DNA from: Papio anubis
Lineage: Eukaryota > Chordata > Mammalia > Primates > Cercopithecidae
Length of the DNA: 64,000 nucleotides
Direction of reading: 5' to 3'
Assembly: GCF_008728515.1 (NCBI RefSeq)
Contig: NC_044986.1
Location: 64,965,159 to 65,029,158 of the forward strand
The notes beneath the pieces were generated by a model. It was not told where the DNA came from. It was given only the letters and a program-made list of their open reading frames with translations, and searched no databases. Of this stretch, positions 11,001-26,000 are shown in pieces. The stretch's first letter is position 1, and every line of letters begins with the position of its first letter. A program made the position numbers and the translations under genes.

Positions 11001-14000
11001 CACAGTGTTAGCCAGGATGGTCTCGATCTCCTGACCTTGTGATCCACCCGTCTCAGCCTCCCAAAGTGCTGGGATTACAGGCTTGAGCCACCGCGCCTGG
11101 CCAACTGCATTCTGTCCCAACTTAATTCTCTAACAGATGAGGAAATTGAGGACAAGGGCGGTGAAAAAAATTTGTTAGGTCTCACAGGAGGTCATAGCAG
11201 AGTCAGTGTCAGGACCTCAGAATTGTGGTTCATTTTATCTTCTGTTTCTTCATTCTCACATTCATCTGCAAAAGTATCTTCAAGGAGTTTTAGAATACAG
11301 TTCAGACTCTAGGGTGATATTCAAGGTTTTGTTTTTCTGGCCCTATTTTTCATTTCTCTCACCCCTTGAAATATATTCTTAATATTTACCCTTTTTTTTC
11401 GTATCCTACCTGAAGTGCTGTGATACATCTTCAGTGACAGCCATTCTTGGGACTAGAGCTTTTAGTTTTGAAAATTTCTGTTGTGTAAAAAGACATTGAG
11501 ATAAATGGCCAGTGACTCACCAGTCAATGACCAGTCAATCAAATCTTTAGCCCTTAGATCAATTATCTTATTTTTTTGATCATGGAGTCTCGTTCTGTCT
11601 GCTCAGGCTGGAGTCTGTCTCACTCTGCCTAGGCTGGAGTTCAGTGGCATGATCTCAGCTCACTCTAACTTCCGCCTCCAGGGTTCAAGCAATTCTCCTG
11701 CCTCAGCCTCCTGAATATCTGGGGCTATAGGCTTGCCACCATACCCGGCTGATTTTTGTGTATTTAGTAGAGACAGGATTTCGCCATGTTGTCCAGGCTG
11801 CTCTCGAACTCCTGACCTCAGTTGATCCACAGGCCTTGTTCTCCCAAAATGCTGGGATTACAGGTATGAGCCACTGTGCTCGGCCTTAGATCAATTATTG
11901 AATATAGAAGTACCTTCAGTATATTTGATGAAAAACATTTACATGTGTATCTGTATTTAAACCAGTAAAATATGGAGGTGGATTTACCAGATTCAGACCA
12001 ATTCTCACCCATTTCATATATTTTTTTAAACATCCATTTCATTTTTTGATTTTTTTTTCTTTCTTTTTTTTTTTTTTTTTTGAGACTGAGTCTCGCTGGC
12101 TGTGTCACCCAGGCTGGAGTGCAGTGGCTGATCTCGCTCACATCAAGCTCTGGCCTCCCAGGTTCACGCTTCATTCTTCTGCCTCAGCCTCCCAGTAGCT
12201 GGGACTACAGGCTCACCACCACGCCTCGCCAGTTTTTGTATTTTGTAGAGACGGGTTTCACCATGTTAGCCAGGATGTGGTCTCGACCTCCTGACCTCGC
12301 GGATCCACCCGCCGCCTCCCGGCTGGGATTGTGCTTGAGCCACTGCTACCGCCTGATTTTTTCTTTTCTTTTTTTTTTTTTTTTTTGAGACGAGTTCTGT
12401 TTGTTGCCCAGGCTGGAGTGGCCAGTGGCCGGATCTCGCTCACTGCAAGTCTGCTTCTCCTGGGTTCAGCCATTCTGCCCTCAGCCTCCCGAGTAGCTGG
12501 GACTAGGAGCCTACTACCACCTGCTTTATTTTATAGAGACTGGTTTCACCGCTTTTTAGCTGTGGATGGTCTCGACCTCCTGATTCCGTGATCCGGCCTG
12601 CCTCGCCCCAGTGCTGGGATTACAGGCTTGAGCCACCGCTGGGCCATGATTTTTCTTTTTAATCTTTTTATTATAAGACACACATCCAAAAATAAACCTG
12701 GAGGGTTATTTTTGGTTGTTTTTGTTTGTTTTTTGAGATAGGGTCTCACTTTGTTCCCCAGACTGGTCTCAAATTTCTGCCTTCAAGGGATCACTTAGCC
12801 TGTGAATGGTGTCTTCAACTGCCTAAGGGGATTGACCAACAGTTATTTGAATTGTAGTAAGAAGAGGCTATTGCCAAGAGCACTAGTCATCACTTCCAAA
12901 CGACTTCTGAGAGCAGAAGAGCTGTCATCTGTTATAACATTATAGAAAGTATAAGAACCTCATATAACAATAAGGCTTTTCTTTTTCCTTATAGAATAGC
13001 ACTGTCCAGGCCGGACGCGGTGGCTCTCACCTGTAATCCCAGCACTTTGAGAGGCCAAGACGGGTGGATCGCCTGAGATCAGGATTTCGAGACCCACCCG
13101 GCCAACCTGGTGAAACCCTGTCTCTACTAAAAATACAAAAATAAGCTGGGCATGGTGGTGGGCGCCTGTAATCCCAGCTACTCGGGAGGCTGAGGCAGGA
13201 GAATCACTTGAACCCAGGAGGCAGAGGTTGCAGTGAGCGGAGATCGCACCATTGCATTCCAGCTTGGGCGACGGAGCTGGACTCTGTCTCAAAAAAAAAA
13301 AGAAAAAAGAATGGCACTGTCCAATAAGTAGAACTTTTTATTTTTTTATTTTTTTATTAGTATACTTTAAGTTCTAGGGTACATGTGCACAACATGCAGG
13401 TTTGTTACATATGTATACATGTGCCATGTTGGTGTGCTGCACCCGTTAACTTGTCATTTACATTAGGTATATCTCCTAATGCTATCCCTCCCCCCTCCCC
13501 CCACCCCCTCCCCACAATAGGACCCGGTGTGTGATGCTCCCCTTCCTGTGTCCAAGTGATCTAATTGTTCAGTTCCCACCTATGAGTGAGAACATGCGGT
13601 ATTTGGTTTTCTGTTCTTGTGATAGTTTGCTGAGAATGATGGTTTCCAGCTGCATCCATGTCCCTACAAAGGACACGAACTCATCCTTTTTTATGGCTGC
13701 ATAGTATTCCATGGTGTATATGTGCCACATTTTCTTAATCCAGTCTGTCACTGATGGACATTTGAGTTGATTCCAAGTCTTTGCTATTGTGAATAGTGCC
13801 GCAATAAACATAAGGTAGAACTTTTCTATGGTAATGAGCATGTGCTATATCTGTATTGTATAATATGATACCCACTAACTACATGTGACTATTAAGCCCC
13901 TGAAATATACTTAATGTGACTGAGGAACTGAAATTGTAATTTTATGTTAATTTTTATTAATTTAAATGAAACAGCCACATGTGTTTGGTGGGTAGTAAAT

Positions 14001-17000
14001 TGGACAATACAGTTATATAAGATCATAACACTTGTAGTACGTTATATTTATTTATTTATTTATTTTTTTTTTTTGAGACAGAGTCTCGCTCTGTCACCCA
14101 AGCTGGAGTGCAGTGGCCAGATCTCAGCTCACTGCAAGCTATGCCTCCTGGGTTTACGCCATTCTCCTGCCTCAGCCTCCCGAGTAGTTGGGACTACAGG
14201 CGCCACCACCTTGCCCGGCTAGTTTTTTGTATTTTTTAGTAGAGACGGGGTTTCATCATGTTAACCAGGATGGTCTCGATCTCCTGACCTCATGATCCAC
14301 CCGTCTCGGCCTCCCAAAGTGCTGGGATTACAGGCTTGAGCCACCGCGCCCAGCCAGTACGTTATATTTAAAATATTATTTTGTAGCCAGGCGTAGTGAC
14401 TTACTCTTGTAATCCCCGCACTTTGAGTGGGTCACTTGATTCCAGGAGTTTAAGACCAACGTGGTGGCACATGCTGGTAGTCCCTCAGGAGGTTGAGTCA
14501 GGAGGATTGAGCAAAACTCTGTCTAAAAAAAAAAAAAATGCAAAAACGTTTCTTGGGTCAGTTTGAAATTTTGAATTTTAAAGTCTTTAAAAATTTATTT
14601 TATTTTCTTCTTTTTTTTTTTGAGACGGAGTCTCCCTCTGTTTCCCAGGCTGGAGTGCAGTGGCGCGATCTCGACTCACTGCCAGCTCCGCCTCCCGGGT
14701 TCATGCCATTCTCCTGCCTCAGCCTCCCGTGTAGCTGGGACTACAGGCGCCCGCCACCGCTCCCGGCTAATTTTTTTTTGTATTTTTAGTAGAGACGGGG
14801 TTTCACCTGTTAGCCAGGATGGTCTATATCTCTTGACCTCGCGATCCGCCTGTCTCAGCCTCCCAAAGTGCCGGGATTACAGGCGTGAGCCACCGCGCCT
14901 GGCCTAAAAATTTATTTTTAGAGCGGGGTCTTACTATGTTGCTTAGGCTGGATTTGAACTCTTGGGCGGAAGCAGCCCTCCTGCCTTAGGCCCCTGTGTG
15001 CACCAACATGCTCCACAAGATTTTGAATTTTATTCATTGTTTCAGAAAGATGAGTCACCTTTTTTTTTTTTTTTTTACTGAGATGGAATTTAGCTCTTGT
15101 CGCCCAGCTGGAGTGCAGTGGTGCAATCTCGGCTCACTGCAACCTCTGCCTCCCGTGTTCAAACGATTCTTCTGCCTCAGCCTCCTGAGTAGCTGGGATT
15201 ACAGGCATGCGTACCACCACACCTGGCTAATTTTTGTATTTTTAGTAGAGACGGGGTTTCACCATGTTGGTCAGGCTGGTCGCACACTCCTAATCCGGTG
15301 ATCCACCCATGTCGGCCTCCGTAAGTGCTGGGTTTACAGGCGTGAGCCGCTGTGCCCAGCTCCTCTTTTGTGTTTTAATTATACCTTGTGGTCAATAAAT
15401 AATTATGTTAATAGTATATTATAACATGACTGTTTTAGTCATATGAAACTGATTGTAGTTTTTTAAAAATAATATATGTATACATATTTATTTATTTATT
15501 TTTTTGAGATGGAGTCTGGCTTTTTTTTGAGATGGCCCAAGCTGGAGTGCAATGGCGGGATCTCAGCTCACTGCAACCTCCATCTTCTGGGTTCAAGCGA
15601 TTCTCCTGCCTCAGCCTCCCGAGTAGCTGGGACTACAGGCACCTGCCACCATGCCCAGCTAATTTTTGTATTTTTAGTAGAGACAGGGTTTCACCATTTT
15701 GGCCAGGATAGTTTCGATCTCTTCACCTCATGATCCGCCCGCCTCAGCCCCCCAAAGTGCTGGGATTACAGGTGTGAGCCATCACGCCTGGCCAAAAAAG
15801 AATTTTTTTATTCTTAAAGGTGGTTTCAGAAAACTTAGCCCTTACTGTTTTTAATTTAATTTTTTGAGACAGGGCCTCACTCTGTCACACAGGCCGGAGT
15901 ACAGTGGTGCAATCACGGCTCACTGTAGCCTTGATATCCTGGGATCAGGTGATCCACCCACCTCGGCCTCCTGGGTAGCTGGGACTACAGGTGTGGGCCA
16001 CCATGTACTACCAATTTTTAAATATTTTTCGTAGAGACAGGGTTTTGCATTGTTTCCCAGTCTGCCCTCAAATTCCTGGGCTCAAGCAGTCTGCTCACCC
16101 TGGCCTCCCAAATTGCTGGGATTACAAATACGAGCCACTGTGCCTGGCCTAAATTTTATTTAGCAGCTAGCCTGTGGTCATTTAGGTCTCATTTCATTTA
16201 GTTATTTGTGATATAAATACATAGTGATAAGTATCTATTGTGATTGTGGTATGGGACCTTTGACAATCATATTGAATGAGGTAAAAGTAAAGGATCAGAG
16301 TGCTTCAACATGTATAATTGGAAAAGATCTTCAAATAACATGTGTTTGGCTGTTTATGTGTGTGAGGGAGATTAAATCAGAGATTAATAACTTTGTACTT
16401 TGCAGATGACAGAATTACTTGCAGAATGTTGATTCTAATAATTCACATTGAGTGCCGAATGCATGTATAAAAATATTTAAGGATAGCTTCTCAAATGTCC
16501 ACAAAGGGAAGCATTAATAAATATTTAATGAAATACACTTCATTGAAACTAAAGTCTCAAGTATAAGTGATTTAGAAAAGAACTGTTATATATTTATAAA
16601 AGATATAATCACATTCACAGTGATTTCACAAAATTTGAATAAGTACCTAGTGGTATGAAGCAACTACTCTACTGCAGTGTAAATTATCTTCCCATCAATT
16701 TTTCCTAGCAGTCAAACTCTTTATTACCCGTTAAATTGTCTTTTTGTTTTGTTTTGTTTTGTTTTGTAGAGTCTTGCTCTGTCACCCAGTCTGAAGTGCA
16801 GTGGCACAATCTCGGCTTACTGCAACTTCTACCTCCTGGGTTCAAGCAAGTACCTCAGCCTCTGAAGAAGCTGGGATGACAGGCATGGGCCATCACGCCT
16901 GGCTAATTTTTGTATTTTGAGTAGAGATGGGGTTTTGCCATGTTGGCCAGGCTGGTCTCGAACTCCTGGCCTCAAGCAATTTACCCACCTTGGCCTCCCA

Positions 17001-20000
17001 AAGTGCTGGGATTACAGGCATGAGGCACAGTACCTAGCTGAAATTGTCTTGTTTCTAACTCATCACATGGACTGTCAGGTATAGAAAAGAGATGTGTGGG
17101 TATTGGATGTCATCTCACCTACTTGGTTCTGGACTGTTTTATGCTGCCAGAATACAGAACACCCGGAAAAATTATAAGAAAAAATAGCCATTCTGCGATT
17201 TTGGCTCTGAGCACTTCTGCTGTGGCAACTGTCAATAATTCCAGGATTGTGGGAGTTGGTACCAGCAGAGTGAAATAGCAAATCTAAGGCCGTGGTTCAG
17301 GTGTATGAAAGTGATGTTATGATACTTAACACTTGAATCACTGATTTTAAAATGTCAAATGGGGCCGGGCGCGGTGGCTCAAGCCTGTAATCCCAGCACT
17401 TTGGGAGGCCGAGACGGGTGGATCACGAGGTCAGAAGATCGAGACCATCCTGGCAAACACGGTGAAACCCCGTCTCTACTAAAAAATACAAAAAACTAGC
17501 CGGGCGAGATGGCGGGCGCCTGTAGTCCCAGTTACTTGGGAGGCTGAGGCAGGAGAATGGCGTAAACCCGGGAGGCGGAGCTTGCAGTGAGCTGAGATCC
17601 GGCCACTGCACTCCAGCCCGGGCGACAGAGCGAGACTCCGTCTCAAAAAAAAAAAAAAAAAAAATAAAATAAAATAAAATAAAATGTCAAATGCAGAACA
17701 TGCCAATTTAAATTTATTAACATGCCAATTTAGATTATTAGAATTTAAAATACTTTTAAAATAATTTTTAAATAGAATTTAAATAATTAAAGATAGATAA
17801 ATAAATAAATAAATAAAGAATTTAAAATAATTTTTCCTAGGGTCTTGTTCCTATTTACATGATAATTTTTTTTCTATTGCCAGAACAGTTTTTTTTGTTT
17901 GTTTGTTTGAGGCAGAGTCTTGCTCTGTCACCCAGGCTGTAGCACAGTGGTGCCATCTCAGCTCACTGCAACCTCCGCCTCCCTAGTTCAGGCTGTTCAC
18001 CTGCCTCAGCCTCCTGAGTAGCTGGTACTACAGCTGTGCACCACCATGCCCAGCTAATTTTTATACTTTTAGTAGAGACGGGGTTTCACCATGTTGGCCA
18101 GGCTGGTCTCAAACTCCTGTCCTCAGGTGATCTGCCCGCCTCAGCCTCCCAGAGTGCTGGGATTACAGGTGTGAGCCACCATGCCTGGTCAGAACAGTTG
18201 TTCTTAACCTTTCTTGGGTCTATATATAATCCTTTTGAAAATCGGATGATAGCTATGCATTTATCTTCCATTTTGCATACAGTTTAAGGAAATTATCCTA
18301 CCTTTTAGAAGCTATGCGCTATCTAGGCCTGGTGGCGTGTGACTGTAGTCCCAGTTGCTTGGGATGCTGAGGCGAGAGGATTGCATGAACCCAGGAGTTC
18401 AAGGCTGCAGTGAGCTAAGATTGCACCACCACCTTCCAGCCTGGATAACAGTGTGACTACATCTCTGAAAAAAAAGTGATAGAACTTGTGCCCTACATTT
18501 TGATACACTATTTTTTTTGTATTCTCATTGCAGTTAACCTCATTTTGAATTAATATTGGTGTTAAGATATTCCCCAGGTCTTTCTATTCAAATTCATTTT
18601 GTTGGTCCTTGTTTTATCCTTTCTCCCTACCTATGACATCTGACTTATCTTAAAAATAGTTAAAAGAGAAAATAGGCCAGGCACAGTGGCTCATAACTAT
18701 AATCCCAGCACTTTGGGAGGCCAAGGTGGATGGATTGCTTGAGCTCAGAAATTCAACACCAGCCTGGGCAACATACTGGGACCCTATCTCTACAGAAAAT
18801 ACCAAAAATTATCCAGGCATGGTGGAATGTGCCTGTAGTCCCACCTCCTCAGGAGGCTGAGGGAGGAGGATCACCTGAGTTCGGGAGGTTGAAGCTGCAG
18901 TGAGCCAAGATTCTGCCACTGTACTCGAGCCTGTGTGACAGAATGAGACCCTGTCTCAAAAAAATAGAAAAGAAAAAATGAAAAATTTAGTGTTGTAATG
19001 ATTAGCACTGTGTATTTAGGGCATTTGTAAAGTTTTCTTTTCACTGTAGATTCTTCTCTTTCTTTAAATTTTGAAATTTTGGTTTTGGCCTGAAATCCCA
19101 GCACTTTGGGAGGCACAGGCAGAAGGATCACTTGAGGCCAGGACACTTGAGACCAGCCTGGGCAATATAGCAAGACCCCATCTCTATTATAATAAGAATT
19201 TTAAAAATTTATTTATTTTTTATTTTTGTCGAGATCAAGTCCCACTTTGTCACCCAGGGTGGTGTGCAGTGGCATGATCTTGGCTTACTACACCTCCCGG
19301 GTTCAAGTGATTCTCCTTCCTTAGCCTCCCAAGTAGCTGGGATGACAGGCTCACGCCATCACACCTGGCTAATTTTTGTATTTTTAGTAGAGACAAGGTT
19401 TCACCACGTTGGCCATGCTGGTCTCAAACTCCTGACCTCAGGTGATCCACCCTGCTCAGTCTCCCAAAGTGCTGGGGTCACAGGCGTGAGCCACCATGCC
19501 AAGGTTTTTTTAAAAACATTTTTAAAAAGTATTGTTTTTGCAGATGATAATTTTGAATTTTTAAAAATTCTAAATATGATTCCTAGGATTTTGTTTCTTT
19601 TGTTATTTTTTTATTTTAAATGAAATTAGACTTTTTAAATAGTTGATAATAAACCTCAAACTTTGAACGAATTTTTGTGATGTTCAAGAGTAGGGTACCT
19701 TCCTTTGATCGGTTTATTAAAGCTCTTTATTCTGTTTTTATAAAGCACAAATTGTTCTTTCTATAGAGTTAATAACTAATAGTTATAAAGCAGCATTTTT
19801 TTCAGACTGTTTTCAGATACAAGCAAGATAGTTTGGGGAAGGATGTGTTCCATGAGCAAATACTGGTTTTTATGGCCTCTTGGTTTTTTCCCCCTGGATA
19901 CCATTGAGAAAATTGGGCTGATGCCTGTAATCCTAACACTTCGGGAGCGTAAGGGAGGAGGATCGCTTGAACCCAGGAGTTCAAGACCAGCCTGGGCAAC

Positions 20001-23000
20001 ATTAATGAGATTCCATTTCTTTTTTTTTTTTTGACACAGAGTCTGACTGTGTCACCCAGGCTAGAGTGTAGTGGTACGATCTTGGCTTACTGCGGCCTCT
20101 GCCCCCCACCCCGGTTTAAGCGATTCTCGTGCCTTAGCCTCCTGAGGTGTAATTCAGTTTAATTCAACTAAATTACGTAAAGTAGTTACATAAAGCATGA
20201 ACACATTTAATTCCTGCGTTTAATTCAGTTTCCTGAACTTAGCCTTAGATCCCATTTTTTCCAATATTTATTGCGCCAGGGAGCTAGTGGTCATTTTTCT
20301 AGGGGATGTGTTTTTGGGAAGTTCAGTGCTAGACCATAATTTTTTTTTTTTTTTTTTTGAGGCGAAGTCTTGCTCTGTCTGCCCAGGCTGGGGTGCAGTG
20401 GCCGGATCTCAGCTCACTGCAAGCTCCGCCTCCCGGGTTCACACCATTCTCCTGCCTCAGCCTCCTGAGTAGCTGGGACTACAGGTGCCCGCCACCTCGT
20501 CCGGCTAGTTTTTTTTTTTTTTTGTATTTTTTAGTAGAGACGGGGTTTCACCGTGTTAGCCAGGATGTAGACCATAATTTTTACCTAAAGTTTCTGCATT
20601 TAATGGAATTGGGTAAAAGGATCAAGTAAAAACCTTTATCATATTCTCAGTGTGTAGCTATCTCTAAGCATACATTAAACATTTAAGTACCAAAGTCTAT
20701 CATTTTGAGTCCCTCTCCCCAATTATTCGGCCTTAGCAAATTATCATTTTAAGTCACTACATGGTGAAATGTTTTTTAATTTCTCAGTACAGTAGTATAC
20801 ACTAACTAAAACCTCTTGGTGGCCAGTTGTGGTAGCTCACACCCGTAATCCCAGTACTTTGGGAGAATGAAGCAGGTGGATTGCTTGAGCCTAGGAGTTC
20901 AAGACCAGCCTGGGAGACATAAGGGGATCCCTTCTCTACCAGAAATTTTAAAATTAGCAGGATGTGGTGGCTTGCACATGTAGTCCCACCTACTCGTAAA
21001 GTTGAGGTGGGAGGATCACTTGAACCTGGGGAGGTCAAGGCTTCCATAAGCTGTATTCGCACAACTACACTGCAGCCTTAGTGACAAAGTGAGACTATCT
21101 CAAAAACACAAACCCTTTTTGTGCCTTTTTTTTTTTTTCTTTTTTCTTTTTTTTTGAGACGGAGTCTCGCTGTGCTCCCAGGCTGGAATGCAGTGGCGTG
21201 ATCTCGGCTCACTGCAAGCTCCGCCTCCCAGGTTCACGCCATTCTCCCGCCTCAGCCTCCCAAGTAGCTGAGACTACAGGCGCCCGCCACCACGCCCGGC
21301 TAGTTTTTTTGTATTTTTAGTAGAGACGGGGTTTCACCATGTTAGCCAGGATAGTCTCGATCTCCTGACCTCGTGATCCACCCGCCTCGGCCTCCCAAAG
21401 TGCTGGGATTACAGGCTTGAGCCACCGCGCCCGGCCTTTTTTTTCTTCAATATTGAGAGGTAGAGTTTCACTCTGTGAAAATCCCTCATAGGATTATGGC
21501 TCATAGGCCGGGCGCGGTGGCTCAAGCCTGTAATCCCAGCACTTTGGGAGGCCGAGACGGGCGGATCACAAGGTCAGGGGATCGAGACCATCCTGGCTAA
21601 CATGGTGAAACCCCCTCTCTACTAAAAAATACAAAAAACTAGCCGGGCGAGGTGGTGGGTGCCTGTAGTCCCAGCTACTCTGGAGGCTGAGGCAGGAGAA
21701 TGGTGTAAACCCGGGAGGCGGAGCTTGCAGTGAGCAGAGATCCGGCCACTGCACTCCAGCCTGGGCGACAGAGCGAGACTCCTTCTCAAAAAAAAAAAAA
21801 AAAAAAGGATTATGGCTCACTGCAGCCTGCAATGTCTGGGCTCAAGTGATCCTCTCATCTCAGCATCCTGAGTAGAATGGTCCTCCTATCTCAGCTGCCT
21901 GAGCAGGTGGGGCTACAGTTACCTGCCTCTGTGTGTGGTTTGTTTTTTAAAATCTTCATAGAGATGAGATCTCACTTTGTTGCCCAGGTTGGTCTCAGAC
22001 TCCTGGGCCCAAGTGTTCCTCCCACTTCAGCCTCCCAAAGAGCTGGAATTACAGACATGAGCCGCCTTGTCCAGCCTACATTTTTTTCTTCAGAGACTAG
22101 ACAAGCATTATAATGAGAAGGGGAAAAGAGTAGAACAAGGAGTTCAGTCAGTAACTGAACAACCAGTTTAGGTAACTCATTACCTTTGGACCAGGCTTTT
22201 TGTGCTTAAGTGTTGTTTTCGTCTGTTTTCTTTTTTTTTGAGATGGAGTCTCACTCTGTTGCCCAGGCTGGAGTGCAGTGGTGATCTCAGATCACTGCAA
22301 CCTCCGGCTTCCAGGTTTAAGCGATTTTCCTGCCTTAGCCTCCTGAGCAGCTGGTACTACAGGCATATGCCACCATGCCTAGTTAATTTTTGTATTTTTA
22401 GTAGAGACAGGGTTTCACTATGTTGGCCAGGCTGGTCTCGAACTCCTGACCTCAGGTGATCCTCCCACCTTGGTTTCCCAGAGTCCTGGGATTACAAGCA
22501 TATGCCACTATCCCCCAGCCAGTTTTAGTCTTTTTTAAAATTAGAAATTTTTCCTGACATGTAAAAATCCTATGTATTTATGGTATACGTACACAATACC
22601 AAAGTTTTATAGATATATATAAAGTCTTGATGTATATATATGTCATGGAATGGCTAAATCAAGCTATTTAATGTGCATTACTTCACATACTTTTGTTGTG
22701 AGAAGACTTAAAAGTCTGCTCTCTTCTCAGTGTTTACATATATAGTGTATTGTTATTAACAGTAGTCAACATGATGTTCACTGGGTATCTTGAACATTCC
22801 TCCTAACTGAAACCTTTGACCAATGTGTGCCCAATCCTGCCCTGGGCCCCACAGCCTCTTTTAACCACGATTTTACTCTGTTTCTCTTAGTTTGACTTTC
22901 TTACACTCCACATAGGAGATCATGCAATATTCTTCTTTCTGTGCCTGGCTTATTTCACTTAACATAATGTCTTTCAAGGTTCATACCTGGTGCAAATTAC

Positions 23001-26000
23001 AGGATATTCTCCTTAAGGCTGGATAGTATTCCCTTGTGGATATATACCACATTTTCTTTATCCAGTTGTTCACTGATGGACACTTAGATTGATTCCATAT
23101 CTTGATTATTGTGAATAGTGCTGGAGTGAACATGGGTTTGCAGATATCTCTTCTGTGTACTTTTTTCATATTTTTTATATTCTTCATAATCTTGATTTTT
23201 ATGTTTTCCTTTTTGATTTCATTTTAGCTGCACTGGGTGTTCAACAGCCATCACTCCTTGGAGCATCTCCTACCATTTACACACAGCAAACTGCATTGGC
23301 GGCAGCAGGCCTTACCACACAAACTCCAGCAAACTATCAGTTAACACAAACTGCTGCATTGCAACAACAAGCCGCAGCTGCAGCAGCTGCATTACAACAG
23401 GTAAATCTTTAATAGGTCTAATTATTTGATGTAGAAAACTTTATGAAATCTGAGTAGCTAGCATTGCTACCTTCATTTGATAGGTAGTGAAGAATTATAT
23501 GTTTTTATTATGCTTATTTATTTTTCTGGTGATGAATGTTATATCTGACCAGCATATATAGGGAAGAATAGTTGGGCCAGGCATGGTGGCTCATGCCTGT
23601 AATGCCAGCATTTTAAGAGACTGAGGTGGGAGGATCGTCTGAGCCCGGGAATTTGAGACCAGCCTGGGCAACATGGTGAGACAGCGTCTGCAGAAAAAAT
23701 GAGAATTAGCCAGCGTGGTGAAGGACGCATGTGGTCCCAGCTGCTTGGGAGGTTGAGGTGGGAGGATTGCTTGAGCCTTGGGAGGTTGAGGCTGCAGTGA
23801 ACTGAGATTGCACCACTGCACTCTAGTCTGGGAGGCAGAGCAAAACCCTGTGTCCAAAAAAAAGAGTAGTTGAATAGTCAAAAATTTTAAGTCCTTAAAT
23901 TGGGCCGTTCTTATACCTTAATTACGTGAATAAGATTTACTTCTTTTTGGATCCCGGAGTATAAGTAATCACAACTTTATTTAATTTAGATGAAGTTTCA
24001 CTGTTCCAGAAAATTTATCTTTATTATTTTTATTTTTATTTATTTTTTTGTTTTATGAATCAATGCCATGCCAGAACAGAAAGTTTATGTTTAGTATAAT
24101 TGTATGTATTTCTATGTATATCACTTTTTGAGAATGAATAAATTTAGTGTCTATTTTTCTTTGAAAAACATTTTTTTAATCTTTCAGCAATATTCACAAC
24201 CTCAGCAGGCCCTGTATAGTGTGCAACAACAGGTTAGTTTATATTTTCCATGTTAAAAACTGATTTTAAAATAGCCATTTGCTCCAAAGTTCAATTGATA
24301 GAGAGTTTTATTTCTGTCAGCTACCTTAACATGCGATACGAATTTTTTGGGAGGGGCTGGAGTAAATCAGGTAGGAAAAAAGGAATGTCTACAAGGGTGA
24401 GGGAGATAGGAGGGTGGTCCTAACTACCCAAATCCTTAGTCTTTGTTGCATGTTTCTAAGAAAGTATGAGGAGGCTGGGCGCGATGGCTCACGCCTGTAA
24501 TCCCAGCACATTGGGAGGCCGAGGCGGGCGGATCACCTGAGGTTGGGAGTTTGAGACCAGCCTGACGAACATGGAGAAACCCCATCTCTACTAAAAATAC
24601 AAAATTAGCCGGGTGTGGTGGCGCAGGCCTGTAATCCCAGCTACTCAGGAGGCTGAGACAGGGAGGCTGAGGCAGGAGAATCGCTTGAACCCAAGAGGCG
24701 GAGGTTGTGGTGAGCCGAGATCATGCCATTATACTCCAGCCTGGGCAACAAGAGCAAAACTCCATCTCAAAAAAAAAAAAAAAAAAGGGTGCAGAGAATA
24801 ATCTGGAAAGAACTGCCCTTCGGACTGTTATGCTCCTGTCTGGAACCTTTGGGCCAGGTCTGCTGAACTAGACCACATGTGAGAATGAAAGCTCCTTTTG
24901 CTACTTGAAACCTAAACCTTGTATAGGCTTTCAGCCTTTATTTATTTTTTTTATTTTTAAAAATTTTTGTCACATTAACACCTACTACAGCCTTTATTTC
25001 TTTAAAGGAGTAGGGCCCCCAGCCTCCTTTTTATTAATCAAATTGTGTATAGAAATCAAAATATTAAAATAGAGTTGTTCAGAATGGGAGAAAGCTGGCC
25101 TGGCACAGTGGTTCACGCCTGTAATCCAAGCACTTTGGGAGGCCAAGGCGGGAGGACCACTCGAGGTCAGGAGTTTGATACCAACTTGGCCAACATGGTA
25201 AAACCTTGCCTCTACTAAAAATACAAAAATTAGCTGGGCCTGGTGGTGCACACCTGCCAAAAATTAAACAGAAAGTGGAAGAAAGCCTCCCTTTATAGTT
25301 CACACTTCTATTCCTTAGGCACGTTTGAACAATATGGAAGCTCCTTATTTAGACTAAAAGCAAGTTTCATTGGCCCCTTTTCCTTAGACATATTCTCTAG
25401 GAACTGTCAAGGGAAGAGAGTTTGCCTTGCTGAAATATAGATATGCTTTAGCCTAAGCATGTCCCTGGAAAGGATTTGGGCTCATTCTTTTTTGAGACTG
25501 AGTTTCGTTTTTGTTACCCAGGCTAGAGTGCAATGGCACAATCTTGTCTCACTGCAACCTCTGCCTCCCGGATTCAAGCAATTCTCCTGCCTCAGCCTCC
25601 CGAGTAGCTAAGATTACAGGCGCACGCCACTAGGCCCGGCTAATTTTTTCTATTTTTAGTAGAGACGGGGTTTCACCATGTGTCAAACTCCTGACTTTGT
25701 GATCCACCCGCCTTGGCCTCCTAAAGGGCTGGGATTACAGGCATGAGGCACTGTGCCCGGCCTCATTCTTTTTTTTTGTGGCTGCAGAGGCTTCTTAATT
25801 CATAACTTCTTTGTCCCTAGATCCATGGCCCAGTTTAATCCTTGACTTAAGCCCCTTGAGGCTTCAGAAGCATTGCATTTTCCCAGAAGACCTCAGTATT
25901 TCACTAGTAATTGCTTTAAACTTCTTAAAAACTGACAAGAGATTGGTCTCAAATCAGATGTCTTGTTTTTAGAATACCTTCCAACTTATTTTAGTGCTTG

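Noticed and set aside
13569..13841. 90-codon reverse frame with YTMEYYAAIKKDE
   Set aside because: Remnant of L1 ORF2 in a truncated L1, not a host gene.
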